The position numbers and the translations under genes were made by a program. This document shows positions 16,574 to 24,755 of a stretch of 64,000 nt of DNA, in pieces. This DNA is from Streptomyces endophytica. GTDB taxonomy: Bacteria > Actinomycetota > Actinomycetes > Streptomycetales > Streptomycetaceae. How positions within the stretch are numbered: the stretch's first letter is position 1; each line of letters opens with the position of its first letter. The notes below the pieces were generated by a model that was given only the letters and a program-made list of their open reading frames with translations, was not told where the DNA came from and made no database searches. Location: the NCBI RefSeq assembly GCF_026153355.1, contig NZ_CP110636.1:1984001-2048000 (forward strand), read 5' to 3'.

Positions 16574-17103
16574 CTACTTCCGCAGCTCGATGACGGTCTT
16601 GCCGATGCGGATCGGGGCTCCAGCGGAATCGGTGTCGGGGTCGTCAGTCGGGTCCGGTCCAGGTACGTGCCGTTGGTGGAACCGAGGTCCTCGACGATCC
16701 ACTGGCCGTCACGGTCCGGGTAGATCCTGGCATGCCTGCTGGACGCGTAGTCGTCGTCCAGCACGATCGTGGAGTCGTGCGCACGGCCCAGGGAGATCGT
16801 CTGGCCTTGGAGGGCGACGGTGGTGCCGGTCAGCGACCCCTCGGAGACCACGAGCTTCGTGGGCGCTCCGCGGCGCTGGCGATTGCCGCCGCGGCCGCCT
16901 TCCTGGCGGCGCTGCTGTTGTTGCTGCGGGGGCGCGGCCTGGCGCTGGGTACGGGCCTCCTGCCCGCCCCGCCGGGCGGCCCCGCGCTGAGTCACGCGGG
17001 TGCCGAACAGATCGCTACGGATGACCTGGACGGCCACGATGACGAACAGCCACAGTACGGCGAGGAAACCCAACCGCATGACCGTGAGGGTCAGCTCTGA
17101 CAT
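16574..17103 (-). CDS. fhaB: FHA-domain protein FhaB/FipA (C-terminal frameshift as read)
   Basis: Membrane-anchored phosphothreonine reader. N-terminal helix (residues 3-26, LTLTVMRLGFLAVLWLFVIVAV), a glutamine/arginine-rich linker, then an FHA domain (ISLGRAHDSTIVLDDDYASSRHARI...VEDLGSTNGTYLDRTRL). After TPIPL one base is missing at about 16620. In the other frame the expected end GAPIRIGKTVIELRK runs to a TAG at 16574-16576. As read, the frame instead reaches into the pstP start. FHA domains bind phosphorylated threonines, here probably on PknB or its targets. Co-transcribed with fhaA, 10 bases upstream. Confidence 0.9.
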
Positions 17104-17113
17104 TGCCCCCGCT

Positions 17114-17947
17114 TCACCCTTCGGCTTGCCGGTAAACGATGGTGGTACTGCCCACGACGATCCGCGAGCCGTCGCGGAGACTAGCGCGGGTGGTGTGCTG
17201 CCCGTCTACCACGATGCCGTTGGTAGAACCCAGATCCTGGATCGTGGGGGGCGTTCCGACCCGGATCTCACAGTGACGCCGGGAGACACCCGGGTCGTCG
17301 ATCCGTACGTCAGCGTCGGTGCTGCGGCCCAGCACGAGCGTCGGGCGCGAGATCTGGTGGCGGGTGCCGTTGATCTCGATCCAGCGCCGGGTCTGCGCGT
17401 AGGGCTGCGGTCCTGCACCGGGCGGTGCCGCACGGGGTGCGGGCTGTGCGCCGCCGGGAGGCGGGGACGAAGGCATGGGGGGCGGGCTCACGTGGCCGGC
17501 GCCGGGGCGCGGGCCCTGCGGGACCGCCGAGGCGCGCTGCGCGGCCGCCTGGCCGGGCTGCTCCTGGGACGTGCTGGAGGCGAGGGTGCGGCTGCGCACG
17601 CGGTACAGGCCGGTGTCGAGATCGTCGGCCTTCTCCAGATGGACCTTGATCGACCCCATGAAGGTGTAGCGCTGCTGCTTCGCGTAGTCGCGGACCATGG
17701 CCGACAGCTCGTCGCCGAGCTGCCCGCTGTACGGGCTCAGCCGCTCGTAGTCCGGGGCGCTCAGTTCGACGATGAAGTCATTGGGGACGACCGTGCGGTC
17801 GCGGTTCCAGATGGTGGCGTTGTTGTCGCACTCGCGCTGCAGCGCACCGGCGATCTCAACGGGCTGCACCTCGGACTTGAACACCTTGGCGAAGGTGCCG
17901 TTGACGAGACCTTCGAGACGCTGCTCGAAACGCTTCAGTACTCCCAC
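17114..17947 (-). CDS. fhaA: FhaA, DUF3662 and FHA domain protein
   Basis: 277 residues from a GTG with AAGGAGG upstream. Residues 1-115 form the DUF3662 domain (MGVLKRFEQRLEGLVNGTFAKVF...); there follows a proline/alanine-rich linker, then a C-terminal FHA domain (LVLGRSTDADVRIDDPGVSRRHCEI...IQDLGSTNGIVVD). In mycobacteria FhaA binds phosphorylated PknB and the pseudokinase domain of MviN to regulate lipid II export. The same role here is inferred from identity of the cluster. First gene of the leftward fhaA-fhaB-pstP-rodA-pbpA-pknB block. Confidence 0.94.
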   Translation of the reverse strand: MGVLKRFEQRLEGLVNGTFAKVFKSEVQPVEIAGALQRECDNNATIWNRDRTVVPNDFIVELSAPDYERLSPYSGQLGDELSAMVRDYAKQQRYTFMGSIKVHLEKADDLDTGLYRVRSRTLASSTSQEQPGQAAAQRASAVPQGPRPGAGHVSPPPMPSSPPPGGAQPAPRAAPPGAGPQPYAQTRRWIEINGTRHQISRPTLVLGRSTDADVRIDDPGVSRRHCEIRVGTPPTIQDLGSTNGIVVDGQHTTRASLRDGSRIVVGSTTIVYRQAEG

Positions 17948-18556
17948 GGGGCACCTCCTTCCTCAGTCTCCGTCGGTGTCGTCCTGATCGGGTGGTCCTG
18001 ATACTGCTTACTGATCGTATCCACGCCTTGGGAAATCGGCTGGTTCCCCTTTCCCGCCTTGAGGACGAGTGTCGCCTCTCACAGGGTTGCCCGGTGCCTG
18101 TCCGCTCCTTGCCCGCTGCTCGTGCACTGCGATCGTAGATGTGCCCCGATGACAGTGTCCCGCAACCGCCGAGCACTCCGGGCGGCCGGGGGCGCAGTCG
18201 GACCGGGCCCCGGACACCCTGCCCGGCAGGTGGCTCCGCACGCCACCTCACGACTCCGTGCGTCACCTCACGGCCCCGCCCGTCCCCGTATGTGGTGCTG
18301 CATGTCACCTCCCGGTGGTGCAGGTCACCTCGCGGTTTCGCCCGCCGCCTCCCGGCGCCGCATGCCCTTGTACGGCCCTGGACGGGCCTGGGACCCCGTC
18401 CGGGTCCCAGGAGACGCGGGCGGGGAGGGGCCCGGGGGAAAGGCGTGTGAACCCACCCCGGCCAGCGTGCTAATGTTCTGGATGTCGGAAGGCGCTCGCA
18501 CAAGACCCGGACAGAACAACCCGGATCGCGTGAGAGAATCGAACGGCAACACCCAT
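17948..18556. other. Gene-free region upstream of fhaA and tRNA-Leu
   Basis: 609 bases with no credible gene: the open frames are arginine/proline-rich shadows. It must hold the leftward fhaA promoter and the rightward tRNA-Leu promoter. I can see a weak GATAC-N12-GTATC inverted repeat near 18000-18021, and short imperfect repeats of CACCTCACGGCCCC type at about 18240-18290. No confident promoter hexamers. Confidence 0.5.
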
Positions 18557-18640
18557 GCGCGGGTGGCGGAATAGGCAGACGCGCTGGATTCAGGTTCCAG
18601 TGCCCGAAAGGGCGTGGGGGTTCAACTCCCCCCTCGCGCA
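18557..18640 (+). tRNA. tRNA-Leu (anticodon CAG)
   Basis: 84-base class II tRNA. Acceptor stem GCGCGGG/CTCGCGC, anticodon stem CTGGA/TCCAG around the loop TTCAGGT (anticodon CAG), a long variable arm TGCCCGAAAGGGCG and the T arm GGGGGTTCAACTCCCCC. CCA is not encoded. Confidence 0.97.
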
Positions 18641-18647
18641 CAGATGA

Positions 18648-18690
18648 GACCCCCGGTCTCCGGAGAAATCCGGAGACCGGGGGTCTTTCG
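18648..18690 (+). terminator. Terminator after tRNA-Leu
   Basis: Perfect 16-bp inverted repeat (left arm GACCCCCGGTCTCCGG at 18648-18663, right arm 18670-18685) with a 6-base loop AGAAAT and then TTTCGTTGT, 7 bases past the tRNA. A strong intrinsic terminator. Confidence 0.9.
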
Positions 18691-18804
18691 TTGTCCCTGT
18701 GCAGGTTGGCTTCCTCACATTGTTGCCTCGGTCACCTTCTCGGCCCGGGGTCGGGCCGGGGTGGGATCTGGGCGAGGGGCCGGGCGCGGCTTGTGTGGCC
18801 TCCG

Positions 18805-19740
18805 TCACGGCTGTAGAGAGACGGCTTCACGGACTTCGTCAGGCGGTAGCGAGTCCGTCACGGCCGTGCGGAAGGCGCGGATCCGGGCGGTCTCGCGTGC
18901 GGTGTGGTGGACGAGGCCCAGGACGGAGTCGGGGAGTCCGGTCACCGGGACGAAGATGAGGTCGCGCCGGCCGTGGTAGTCCGCGGTGGGCCGGCACAGC
19001 AGCATCGCCCCGCGCCCGGCCGCGGTGAGGGTGAGGCCCTCCTGGAGGGTGCTGATCCGCGGGCCGGCCGGTATGGGGCGGCCCTGAGGTGTGGTGGCCG
19101 GGGCGTGGGCCGCGCGCCAGTAAAGCGGCGCCGGGACGTCCGGGGAGATCAGCGGGACGCCGGCAAGCTCCTCGGCGCCGATCGCGGTCCGGGACGCCAG
19201 GTGATGCCGTACGGACACCGCGAGGGTCTGCTGCTGGGCGGAGAAGACCGGGCCCAGGGTGAGGTCTGGCTCGGCCATGGGCAGCAGCGTCACGGCGACG
19301 TCGACCGCACCGCTGCGCAGCGCACCGAAGGGGTCACACAGGGGGATCTCGACGATTTCGGTGGCACAACCGGGGTGGCGGCGCTGGAAGGTGTCGATGG
19401 CCCGCATGATCCGGTCGTCCGCGGTCCCCTGGAACCCGATCGTCAGCCGCCCTTCGACGCCCCGGGCGGCACTGCGGGCACGCTCCACGCTGACGCGCAG
19501 GGCGTCGTACGCGGGGCGCAGCGACGTACGGAACTCCTCGCCGAGCGGGGTCAGCCGGACCCGGCGGCTGGTGCGGTCGACGAGCCGGGCGCCGATCCGC
19601 GACTCCAGGGAACGCAGCAGCTGGCTGACGCGGCTCTGCGAGACGTAGAGGCGCTCGCCGGTGCGCCCGAAGTGCAGTTCCTCGGACAGCACGAGGAAGC
19701 ACTCCAGCTCGCGGAGTTCGAGGCCGGGGGCAGCGGTCAT
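18805..19740 (-). CDS. LysR family transcriptional regulator
   Basis: 311 residues from the ATG at 19740 (protein begins MTAAPGLELRELECFLVLSEELHFGRTGERLYVSQSRVSQ). I chose this start because the wHTH begins directly after it; the upstream in-frame ATG lies across the putative operators. HTH at about residues 8-66, then a LysR substrate-binding domain (LTIGFQGTADDRIMRAIDTFQ...). Divergently transcribed from an MFS efflux gene 119 bases away, so it probably regulates that gene and itself. Effector unknown. Confidence 0.9.
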   Translation of the reverse strand: MTAAPGLELRELECFLVLSEELHFGRTGERLYVSQSRVSQLLRSLESRIGARLVDRTSRRVRLTPLGEEFRTSLRPAYDALRVSVERARSAARGVEGRLTIGFQGTADDRIMRAIDTFQRRHPGCATEIVEIPLCDPFGALRSGAVDVAVTLLPMAEPDLTLGPVFSAQQQTLAVSVRHHLASRTAIGAEELAGVPLISPDVPAPLYWRAAHAPATTPQGRPIPAGPRISTLQEGLTLTAAGRGAMLLCRPTADYHGRRDLIFVPVTGLPDSVLGLVHHTARETARIRAFRTAVTDSLPPDEVREAVSLQP

Positions 19741-19765
19741 GAGGTGTACCCGCTCGTGGGATCGA

Positions 19766-19802
19766 TGAGTTCTGCTCAGAGAAGATCGATGAGCTCTGCT
19801 CA
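19766..19802. promoter_or_regulatory. Tandem palindromic operator between lysR-type gene and MFS gene
   Basis: Two copies of ATCGATGAG(T/C)TCTGCTCA, each containing the palindrome TGAG-N5-CTCA (19766-19778 and 19790-19802), spaced 24 bases apart. The two copies lie on nearly the same helix face, immediately upstream of the LysR start. Probable binding sites of that regulator. Confidence 0.55.
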
Positions 19803-19859
19803 TAGAAGGGTGAGGAGTTGGCCGTTGTTCCCCGGCGGGCGTGCGCATTGGCTGGGGGT

Positions 19860-21155
19860 ATGACGACGAGTGAGGACGGGCCGGTGGTGAGCCCGGTGGT
19901 GAGCCCGGTGATGGCGCACGTGGGGGAGACCTCGGAGAAGCCCGTGGAGGTGACGGGACGCGAGCGGCAAGGACGGTCCCGGTGTGGGGAGTTGGGTGGC
20001 GGGAGGGCGGTTGGGTGGGGCGGTGGCTGGCCGGCGGTGGCGGCGCTGGCGGCGGCGACCTTCACGGTCGTCACGTCCGAGATGCTGCCCGTCGGGCTGC
20101 TGACCCCGATCGGCCGGGAGCTGCGGGTCTCGGACGGTACGGCGGGGCTGACGCTGACCGTGACCGGCCTGGTGGCCGCGCTGGCCGCGCCGCTGCTGAC
20201 GCTGCTGATGGGGCGGCGGGATCGGCGGGCGGTGCTGGCCGCCCTGATGGCCACGCTGACGGCGGCGAACCTGCTCGCCGCGTACGCCCCGAACGTCGCG
20301 GTGCTGCTGGTGGCCCGGGTGCTGGTGGGGCTGGGGATGGGTGGGGTGTGGGCGATCGCGGCGGGGCTCGCGGTGCGGCTGGTGCCCGCGCACCGCGTCG
20401 CGGCGGCCACGTCCCTGGTCTTCAGCGGGGTCGCGGCGGCCTCGGTGCTGGGGGTTCCGGCCGGTACGTCCCTGGGCGAACTGGGCGGCTGGCGCACCGC
20501 GTTCGTGGGGATGGCCGCGGTGTGCGCGCTGGTGGCACTCGCGCTGGTCGTCCTGCTGCCGCCGCTTCCGGAGTCCGCCGCGGTCCGCCTCGGCGGGGTG
20601 CTCGGGCTGCTGCGCGGTGCGCCCGTACGGACCGGGCTGGTGCTGGTGGCGCTCCTGGTGACGGGCCATTTCGCGGCGTACACGTATGTGCGGCCGGTGC
20701 TGGAGCACGTGGCCGGTGTACAGCCGGGCCACATCAGCACGCTGCTGCTGGCCTTCGGCCTCGCCGGTCTGGCCGGGAACTTCGGGGCGGGGGCCGGGGC
20801 GGCGCGGTCCCCGCGCGCGACGCTGCTGGTGATCTGCGGGGTGCTCGCCGGAACGGTCCTGCTGGTGCCGCTGCTGGGACGGGGCACCGGGCCGGCCGGG
20901 CCGGCGGTCCTGATGGCCGTATGGGGGCTGGCCTACGGGGGCGTCTCGGTCAGCACCCAGACCTGGTTGACGGCGGCCGCACCCGGTGCGCGGGAGGCCG
21001 CCTCCGCGCTGTTCGTGGCGGTGTTCAACGGGGCGATCGCCCTGGGCGCCCTCCTGGGCGGCCGGGCCGCGGACGGCTGGGGGCCGGCCGGTGTGATGTG
21101 GCTGGGCGGCGCACTGGCGACGGGTGCGCTGGTGATGTTGTGCCGTTCTTCGTGA
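19860..21155 (+). CDS. MFS transporter, drug/sugar efflux type (DHA1-like)
   Basis: 431 residues from the ATG at 19860; a TTG at 19818 is possible but has no spacing from its purine run. About twelve membrane helices. Motifs: FTVVTSEMLPVGLLTPIGREL in helix 1, the MFS motif A region LLMGRRDRRAVL, and VLVGLGMGGVWAIAAGLAVRLVP in helix 4. This resembles the AraJ/YdhP/PbuE/Cmx branch of proton-coupled exporters. Divergent from a LysR regulator, so probably an inducible exporter. Substrate unknown. Confidence 0.85.
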   Translation: MTTSEDGPVVSPVVSPVMAHVGETSEKPVEVTGRERQGRSRCGELGGGRAVGWGGGWPAVAALAAATFTVVTSEMLPVGLLTPIGRELRVSDGTAGLTLTVTGLVAALAAPLLTLLMGRRDRRAVLAALMATLTAANLLAAYAPNVAVLLVARVLVGLGMGGVWAIAAGLAVRLVPAHRVAAATSLVFSGVAAASVLGVPAGTSLGELGGWRTAFVGMAAVCALVALALVVLLPPLPESAAVRLGGVLGLLRGAPVRTGLVLVALLVTGHFAAYTYVRPVLEHVAGVQPGHISTLLLAFGLAGLAGNFGAGAGAARSPRATLLVICGVLAGTVLLVPLLGRGTGPAGPAVLMAVWGLAYGGVSVSTQTWLTAAAPGAREAASALFVAVFNGAIALGALLGGRAADGWGPAGVMWLGGALATGALVMLCRSS

Positions 21156-21299
21156 GGCGGCTTCGTGAGGCGCGCTTCGTGCAGCGGGCGCACGTCGTGA
21201 GGCGCGCTTCGTGGGGCGGTCGGGGATCGTGAGGCGCGTTGGCGGGCCCCCGCCGCGGGTTCCGGGCGCTGTGGCGTGCTCGGAGCCCGCGGCTGGGCG

Positions 21300-21365
21300 G
21301 TCCCGTTCCAGGGGTTCCAGGGGTTCCAGGGGTTCTGGGGCTTCCGGGGGTTCTGGGGGCTCGGG
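21300..21365. repeat. Short tandem G-rich repeat
   Basis: Repeated CCAGGGGTT / TTCTGGGG units between the MFS and azoreductase genes, preceded by repeats of GAGGCGCGCTTCGT at 21160-21240. Low-complexity, non-coding. Confidence 0.5.
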
Positions 21366-21392
21366 CCCGAGTTCGGGGTCCGGCTCCCGTGC

Positions 21393-22043
21393 TCAGGCGG
21401 CGAGGCGAGCGACGAGGGCCTTGGCCTTGGCGGCGGCCTCCTCGTGGGCCTTGTCGCGGGAGGTCTCGTACAGCGGCACCAGGTCGGCCATCGCCGGGTT
21501 GACGGGGGCCATGGTCAGCTCGGGGACGATGAACTCGACGTCCATCCCCATGCCGCCGCCCAGCACGGCCTCCATGTAGTTCTGCACGTATTCCATGCCC
21601 TCACGGGGCGTGCCCGGCGCGTACGAGCCGCCACGGCTGGCGACGACCGTGACGGGCGTCCCCTTGGCGGACGGCGCCTCACCCGCGGTGCGGCCCATGA
21701 TGATCACCTGGTCGAGCCACGCCTTGAGCGTGGAGGGGATCGTGAAGTTGTACATCGGCGCGGCGATGACGACCGCGTCGGCCTGCTCCAGCTCCTCGGC
21801 GAGCTTGACCCGCACGGCGAACGCGGCCTGCTGCTCGGGGGTGTGGGTGGCCGGGTCGGAGAACGCGGCGGAGGCGGCGACGCCGTCGAGGTGCGGCAGC
21901 GGGTCGGCGGCCAGGTCGCGGTGGATGACGGTGCCCTCGGGGTGCTGCTCCTCCCAGGTCTTGCGGAAGGCCGCGGTGACCGAGCGGGAGGCGGAGACGC
22001 CCTCGGGGGAGACGGACGAGTCGATGAGCAGAAGCGTGGCCAT
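21393..22043 (-). CDS. azoR: FMN-dependent NADH:quinone oxidoreductase / azoreductase
   Basis: 216 residues from the ATG at 22043. Flavodoxin-like fold: MATLLLIDSSVSPEGVSASRSVTAAF binds the FMN phosphate, PMYNFTIPSTLKAWLDQVI is the AzoR hallmark, and VASRGGSYAPGTPREG lines the flavin. It reduces quinones and azo compounds by two electrons using NAD(P)H, protecting against thiol-reactive quinones. Divergent from an HxlR-type regulator, matching the Bacillus YodB-AzoR arrangement. Size is normal. Confidence 0.9.
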   Translation of the reverse strand: MATLLLIDSSVSPEGVSASRSVTAAFRKTWEEQHPEGTVIHRDLAADPLPHLDGVAASAAFSDPATHTPEQQAAFAVRVKLAEELEQADAVVIAAPMYNFTIPSTLKAWLDQVIIMGRTAGEAPSAKGTPVTVVASRGGSYAPGTPREGMEYVQNYMEAVLGGGMGMDVEFIVPELTMAPVNPAMADLVPLYETSRDKAHEEAAAKAKALVARLAA

Positions 22044-22252
22044 GGGAATCGTTCCTTCGGTTGGTGCCATCCGGCCGGTCAGGGCCGGGTGGGGGAGCGG
22101 GTCTTCAGATCGGTTGAGCACTCGGTTCAGCACTCGGTTCGGGACCCCAGGGCCCCGCGGGGACTGCTGCACGGTCCCTGGCTGAGTACGGGGTGACCAA
22201 CGTTTGGCTAGCTGGTTGAATTCCGTACGTCACTATTCATAGCACAGGGGCT

Positions 22253-22267
22253 TACTTTTCTGCAGTA
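22253..22267. promoter_or_regulatory. YodB-like operator TACT-N7-AGTA
   Basis: TACTTTTCTGCAGTA, a palindrome with half-sites TACT and AGTA seven bases apart, 28 bases before the HxlR-type start. The spacing and half-sites equal the YodB box known from Bacillus. A second, AT-rich palindrome CTATTCATAG lies just upstream at about 22233-22242. Confidence 0.55.
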
Positions 22268-22295
22268 GCCAACAAGAGGGCGGTACGCTGGGTGT

Positions 22296-22658
22296 ATGGC
22301 GGACCACAGTGAGGCGACGTGTAAGCAGGTCGACGACGGCATGGCGCGCGTCTTCGAGCTGTTCGGGAAGCGCTGGACGGGGCTGATCGTCGCCACCCTG
22401 ATGTCCGGCCCGGTGCACTTCGCCGACCTGCGACGGGCGATCCCCGGCATCAGCGAGCGGATGCTCTCCGACCGGCTGATGGAGCTCGCGGGGGTCGGCC
22501 TGCTCGTGCGCGAAGTGGACGCGGGCCCTCCGCTGCGCGTCTCTTACCGGCTCACGGAGGCCGGTCTCGCGATGGATCCCGCCCTCAAGGAGCTGGGGCG
22601 CTGGGCGGAGACCTATCTGGCGGACGGCGGGCAATGTCCGCAGCGGTTCCGGAGGTAG
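22296..22658 (+). CDS. HxlR family winged-helix regulator (YodB-like redox sensor)
   Basis: 120 residues with the HxlR signature ELFGKRWTGLIVATLMSGPVHFADLRRAIPGISERMLSDRLMEL. A cysteine near the N-terminus (Cys9, in SEATCKQVDDGM) sits where YodB/HypR/QorR proteins have their redox-active cysteine; another lies at the C-terminus (GQCPQRF). It probably represses the divergent azoreductase and is released when the cysteine is alkylated or oxidised by quinones or diamide. The regulator-target link is inferred from gene order and the operator. Confidence 0.88.
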   Translation: MADHSEATCKQVDDGMARVFELFGKRWTGLIVATLMSGPVHFADLRRAIPGISERMLSDRLMELAGVGLLVREVDAGPPLRVSYRLTEAGLAMDPALKELGRWAETYLADGGQCPQRFRR

Positions 22659-22659
22659 G

Positions 22660-22766
22660 CGGCGGGCTGGGGCTGGGTCTGGGGTCTGGGCTCTGGGCCT
22701 GAGGCCAGGGCGTGGGGTCAAGGCCTGGGGTCAGGGGCTTGGGGTAGGGCCTTCGGGGTACCTCGG
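22660..22766. repeat. Low-complexity GGGTCTGG-type repeats
   Basis: About 100 bases built of variations of GGGGCTGGGTCTGG and GGGGTCAGG between two convergent regulator genes. It is G-rich on one strand, and could form G-quadruplex or terminator structures; no gene. Confidence 0.5.
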
Positions 22767-23201
22767 TCAGCCCAGTCGCTCCTGGGCCGCGTTGTAGCGC
22801 CGTAGGTACGTGGCGAAGCGGTCGAGATCGGCCTCGTCCCAGTCGGCCAGGCGCTCGTGGAAGGCCTGGCGACGGCTGGCGGTGACATTGGCGAGTACCT
22901 GGGCGCCCTTCTCGGTGGGATGCAGCACCTGGACGCGGTGGTCGTCCGGGTCGACCCGGCGCTCGACGAAACCGAGCTTCTCCAGTGCGGCGATCTGCCG
23001 GCTGACCGTGGACTTGTCCAGGAAGTAGTGCGCCGCGAGGTCCGTCGCGCGGCATCCGCGCTGGTCATCGAGGTGCGCAAGCAGGGTGTAGGAGACCAGC
23101 GACAGCTCGGGATGCATCCGGGCGGCGGTCGCGCGGGCCCGTCGGGCGAATGCGGTCATCTCCTGCTGGATGGTCTCGACGGAGTCGTCGCGATGGGGCA
23201 C
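22767..23201 (-). CDS. MarR family transcriptional regulator
   Basis: 144 residues from a GTG at 23201 with AAAGG upstream; the longer ORF start lies across the operator palindrome and is unlikely. Winged helix: CRATDLAAHYFLDKSTVSRQIAALEKLGFVERRVDPDDHRVQVLHPTEKG (the DxR wing is intact). Divergent from a membrane protein gene, with a perfect palindrome between them. Probably an autorepressor that also controls that gene. Ligand unknown. Confidence 0.9.
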   Translation of the reverse strand: MPHRDDSVETIQQEMTAFARRARATAARMHPELSLVSYTLLAHLDDQRGCRATDLAAHYFLDKSTVSRQIAALEKLGFVERRVDPDDHRVQVLHPTEKGAQVLANVTASRRQAFHERLADWDEADLDRFATYLRRYNAAQERLG

Positions 23202-23222
23202 GGGTTGCCTTTCGTAGATGTA

Positions 23223-23237
23223 GTTGTAGAGTACAAC
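23223..23237. promoter_or_regulatory. MarR operator palindrome
   Basis: Perfect inverted repeat GTTGTA-GAG-TACAAC located 21 bases before the MarR GTG start; a further half-site GTTGTA occurs at about 23248-23253. This is the right size and place for the MarR-type dimer upstream of it. Confidence 0.7.
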
Positions 23238-23387
23238 GTAAGCATGAGTTGTATTTGCCAACCATCGCCGCTCCGGTCCCTTTGCCGACCGTTGCGATCA
23301 GTCCACTCGCCAGCCGTGGCGATCAGTCCACCCCCAAGCCACCCCACAAGCCAGCGACAGAACCCCTCAGCTGAGAAGGCTCGCCCC

Positions 23388-24755
23388 ATGAGTACGGTCC
23401 GACGTCCCGACCACCACCGAAGTGCGCCCCACGGCGGGCACCGCGCCGCGCCCGCCGGCCGCCCCGCCGCCCACGCGGCCGGGCTCCGTCATGTCCTGGC
23501 GCACCTGGTCACACCCCTGCTGATGTGCATCGGCATGGGGCTCGCCTACCTGGGCGCGTTCGCGCATCCGGCACCCCACCACCTGCCGGTCGCGGTCGTC
23601 GGATCGAGCCGTGGCGCACAGCTGCTCGCCCAGTCCCTCAACGACACGTCGGGCGGTGACCTGGAGGTGCGAACGGTCCCCGATCGGCCGACGGCGGTCG
23701 AGCAGCTGAAGCACCAGGACATCTTCGGTGCGTATGTGATGCATGCGAAGGCGCACGCGCAGGCTCAGCCGCAGGAGGGCGCGCAGGGAGGGACTCCGAA
23801 GGGCACGCAGGGGCCGGCGCAGGGACGGATACCGGAGGGCACGCAGGGGCGGACGCAGGGACCGGTGGCGCCCGAACTGCTCGTCGCCACCGCCGGATCC
23901 GACACCAGCGCCTCCGTCGTGCAGAAGATCTTCACGCCGCTCGCGGCCCAGCAAGGCGCCCCGCTGAAGGTCACGGACGTCGCACCGCCCGCCGAGGACG
24001 ATCCGACCGGGCAGGGCATCTTCTTCCTGCTGGTGGCGATCAGCATCGGTTCGTACGCCTCGGTCGCGGTGATCGGCGGCGCCGGCGCCGTGCTGCCGCT
24101 CCGGCTGCGGGCCGCGCTGGCGATCGGCACGTCCGCCGTGGTCAGCCTCATCGGCACGGCGTTCGCGGGCCCGGTGTTCCACCTCGTCGACCACGGTTTG
24201 TGGGGCCTGTGGGGCATGGCGTGGCTGTACTCCGCCGGCGTTCTGCTGATCGGTACCGGCCTGCACACCTTCCTCAAGCGGTGGACGACGCTCGGCGTGA
24301 TGGCCCTCTTCGTGATGCTCAACTTCACTTCGTCCGGCGGGATTTTCCGGCCTGAGATGCAGAACGGCTTCTTCGCCGCGCTGCACTCCTTCTGGAACGG
24401 TGCCGGCTTCGTGGAGGGCCTCCGCAGTCACGTCTACTTCCACGGTTACGGCCTGTCCGGCCACGTCTGGACGCTGGTGGGCTGGTTGCTCGTCGGTGTG
24501 CTGATGGTCGGCCTGGCGGGGCTGGCCGAGCGGCGCCGGCGGGCCGCGGAGGCGGAAGCGGCGGCCAATGCGGCGGCAGTGGCGGCGGCCGCGGTGGCGG
24601 CAACGGTGCCGGAGCCCAGGCCGCGCCGGTTGGTGAGGGCGGCGGCGCCCGGCACCGGCTCGTCGGACGAGGCCACGAAGGAAGAGCTGACGGAGGAAGA
24701 GATGGCGGAGGAAGAGATGGCGGAGGAAGAGCTGGAGGAGGTGGTGGGCGTGTAG
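23388..24755 (+). CDS. Multi-pass membrane protein, DUF3533/ABC-2 permease-like
   Basis: 455 residues from the ATG at 23388 (AGAAGG upstream). Residues 1-40 are basic and proline-rich. Membrane helix 1 is about 45-60, then an extracytoplasmic domain (VAVVGSSRGAQLLAQSLND...) with a low-complexity insert of GTQG-type repeats at about 125-160. At least five helices follow (FFLLVAISIGSYASVAVIGGAG..., LRAALAIGTSAVVSLIGTAF...). The C-terminus ends in an alanine-rich then glutamate-rich repeat tail (EEEMAEEEMAEEELEE). The layout resembles YhgE/Pip-like and DUF3533 proteins related to ABC-2 permeases. No ATPase partner is adjacent. Under probable MarR control, so perhaps export or envelope stress. 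Confidence 0.7.
   Translation: MSTVRRPDHHRSAPHGGHRAAPAGRPAAHAAGLRHVLAHLVTPLLMCIGMGLAYLGAFAHPAPHHLPVAVVGSSRGAQLLAQSLNDTSGGDLEVRTVPDRPTAVEQLKHQDIFGAYVMHAKAHAQAQPQEGAQGGTPKGTQGPAQGRIPEGTQGRTQGPVAPELLVATAGSDTSASVVQKIFTPLAAQQGAPLKVTDVAPPAEDDPTGQGIFFLLVAISIGSYASVAVIGGAGAVLPLRLRAALAIGTSAVVSLIGTAFAGPVFHLVDHGLWGLWGMAWLYSAGVLLIGTGLHTFLKRWTTLGVMALFVMLNFTSSGGIFRPEMQNGFFAALHSFWNGAGFVEGLRSHVYFHGYGLSGHVWTLVGWLLVGVLMVGLAGLAERRRRAAEAEAAANAAAVAAAAVAATVPEPRPRRLVRAAAPGTGSSDEATKEELTEEEMAEEEMAEEELEEVVGV

Noticed and set aside
19818..19860. TTG start at 19818 for the MFS gene
   Set aside because: The purine run abuts the TTG with no spacing; the ATG at 19860 matches where family sequence begins, although this choice is not certain.
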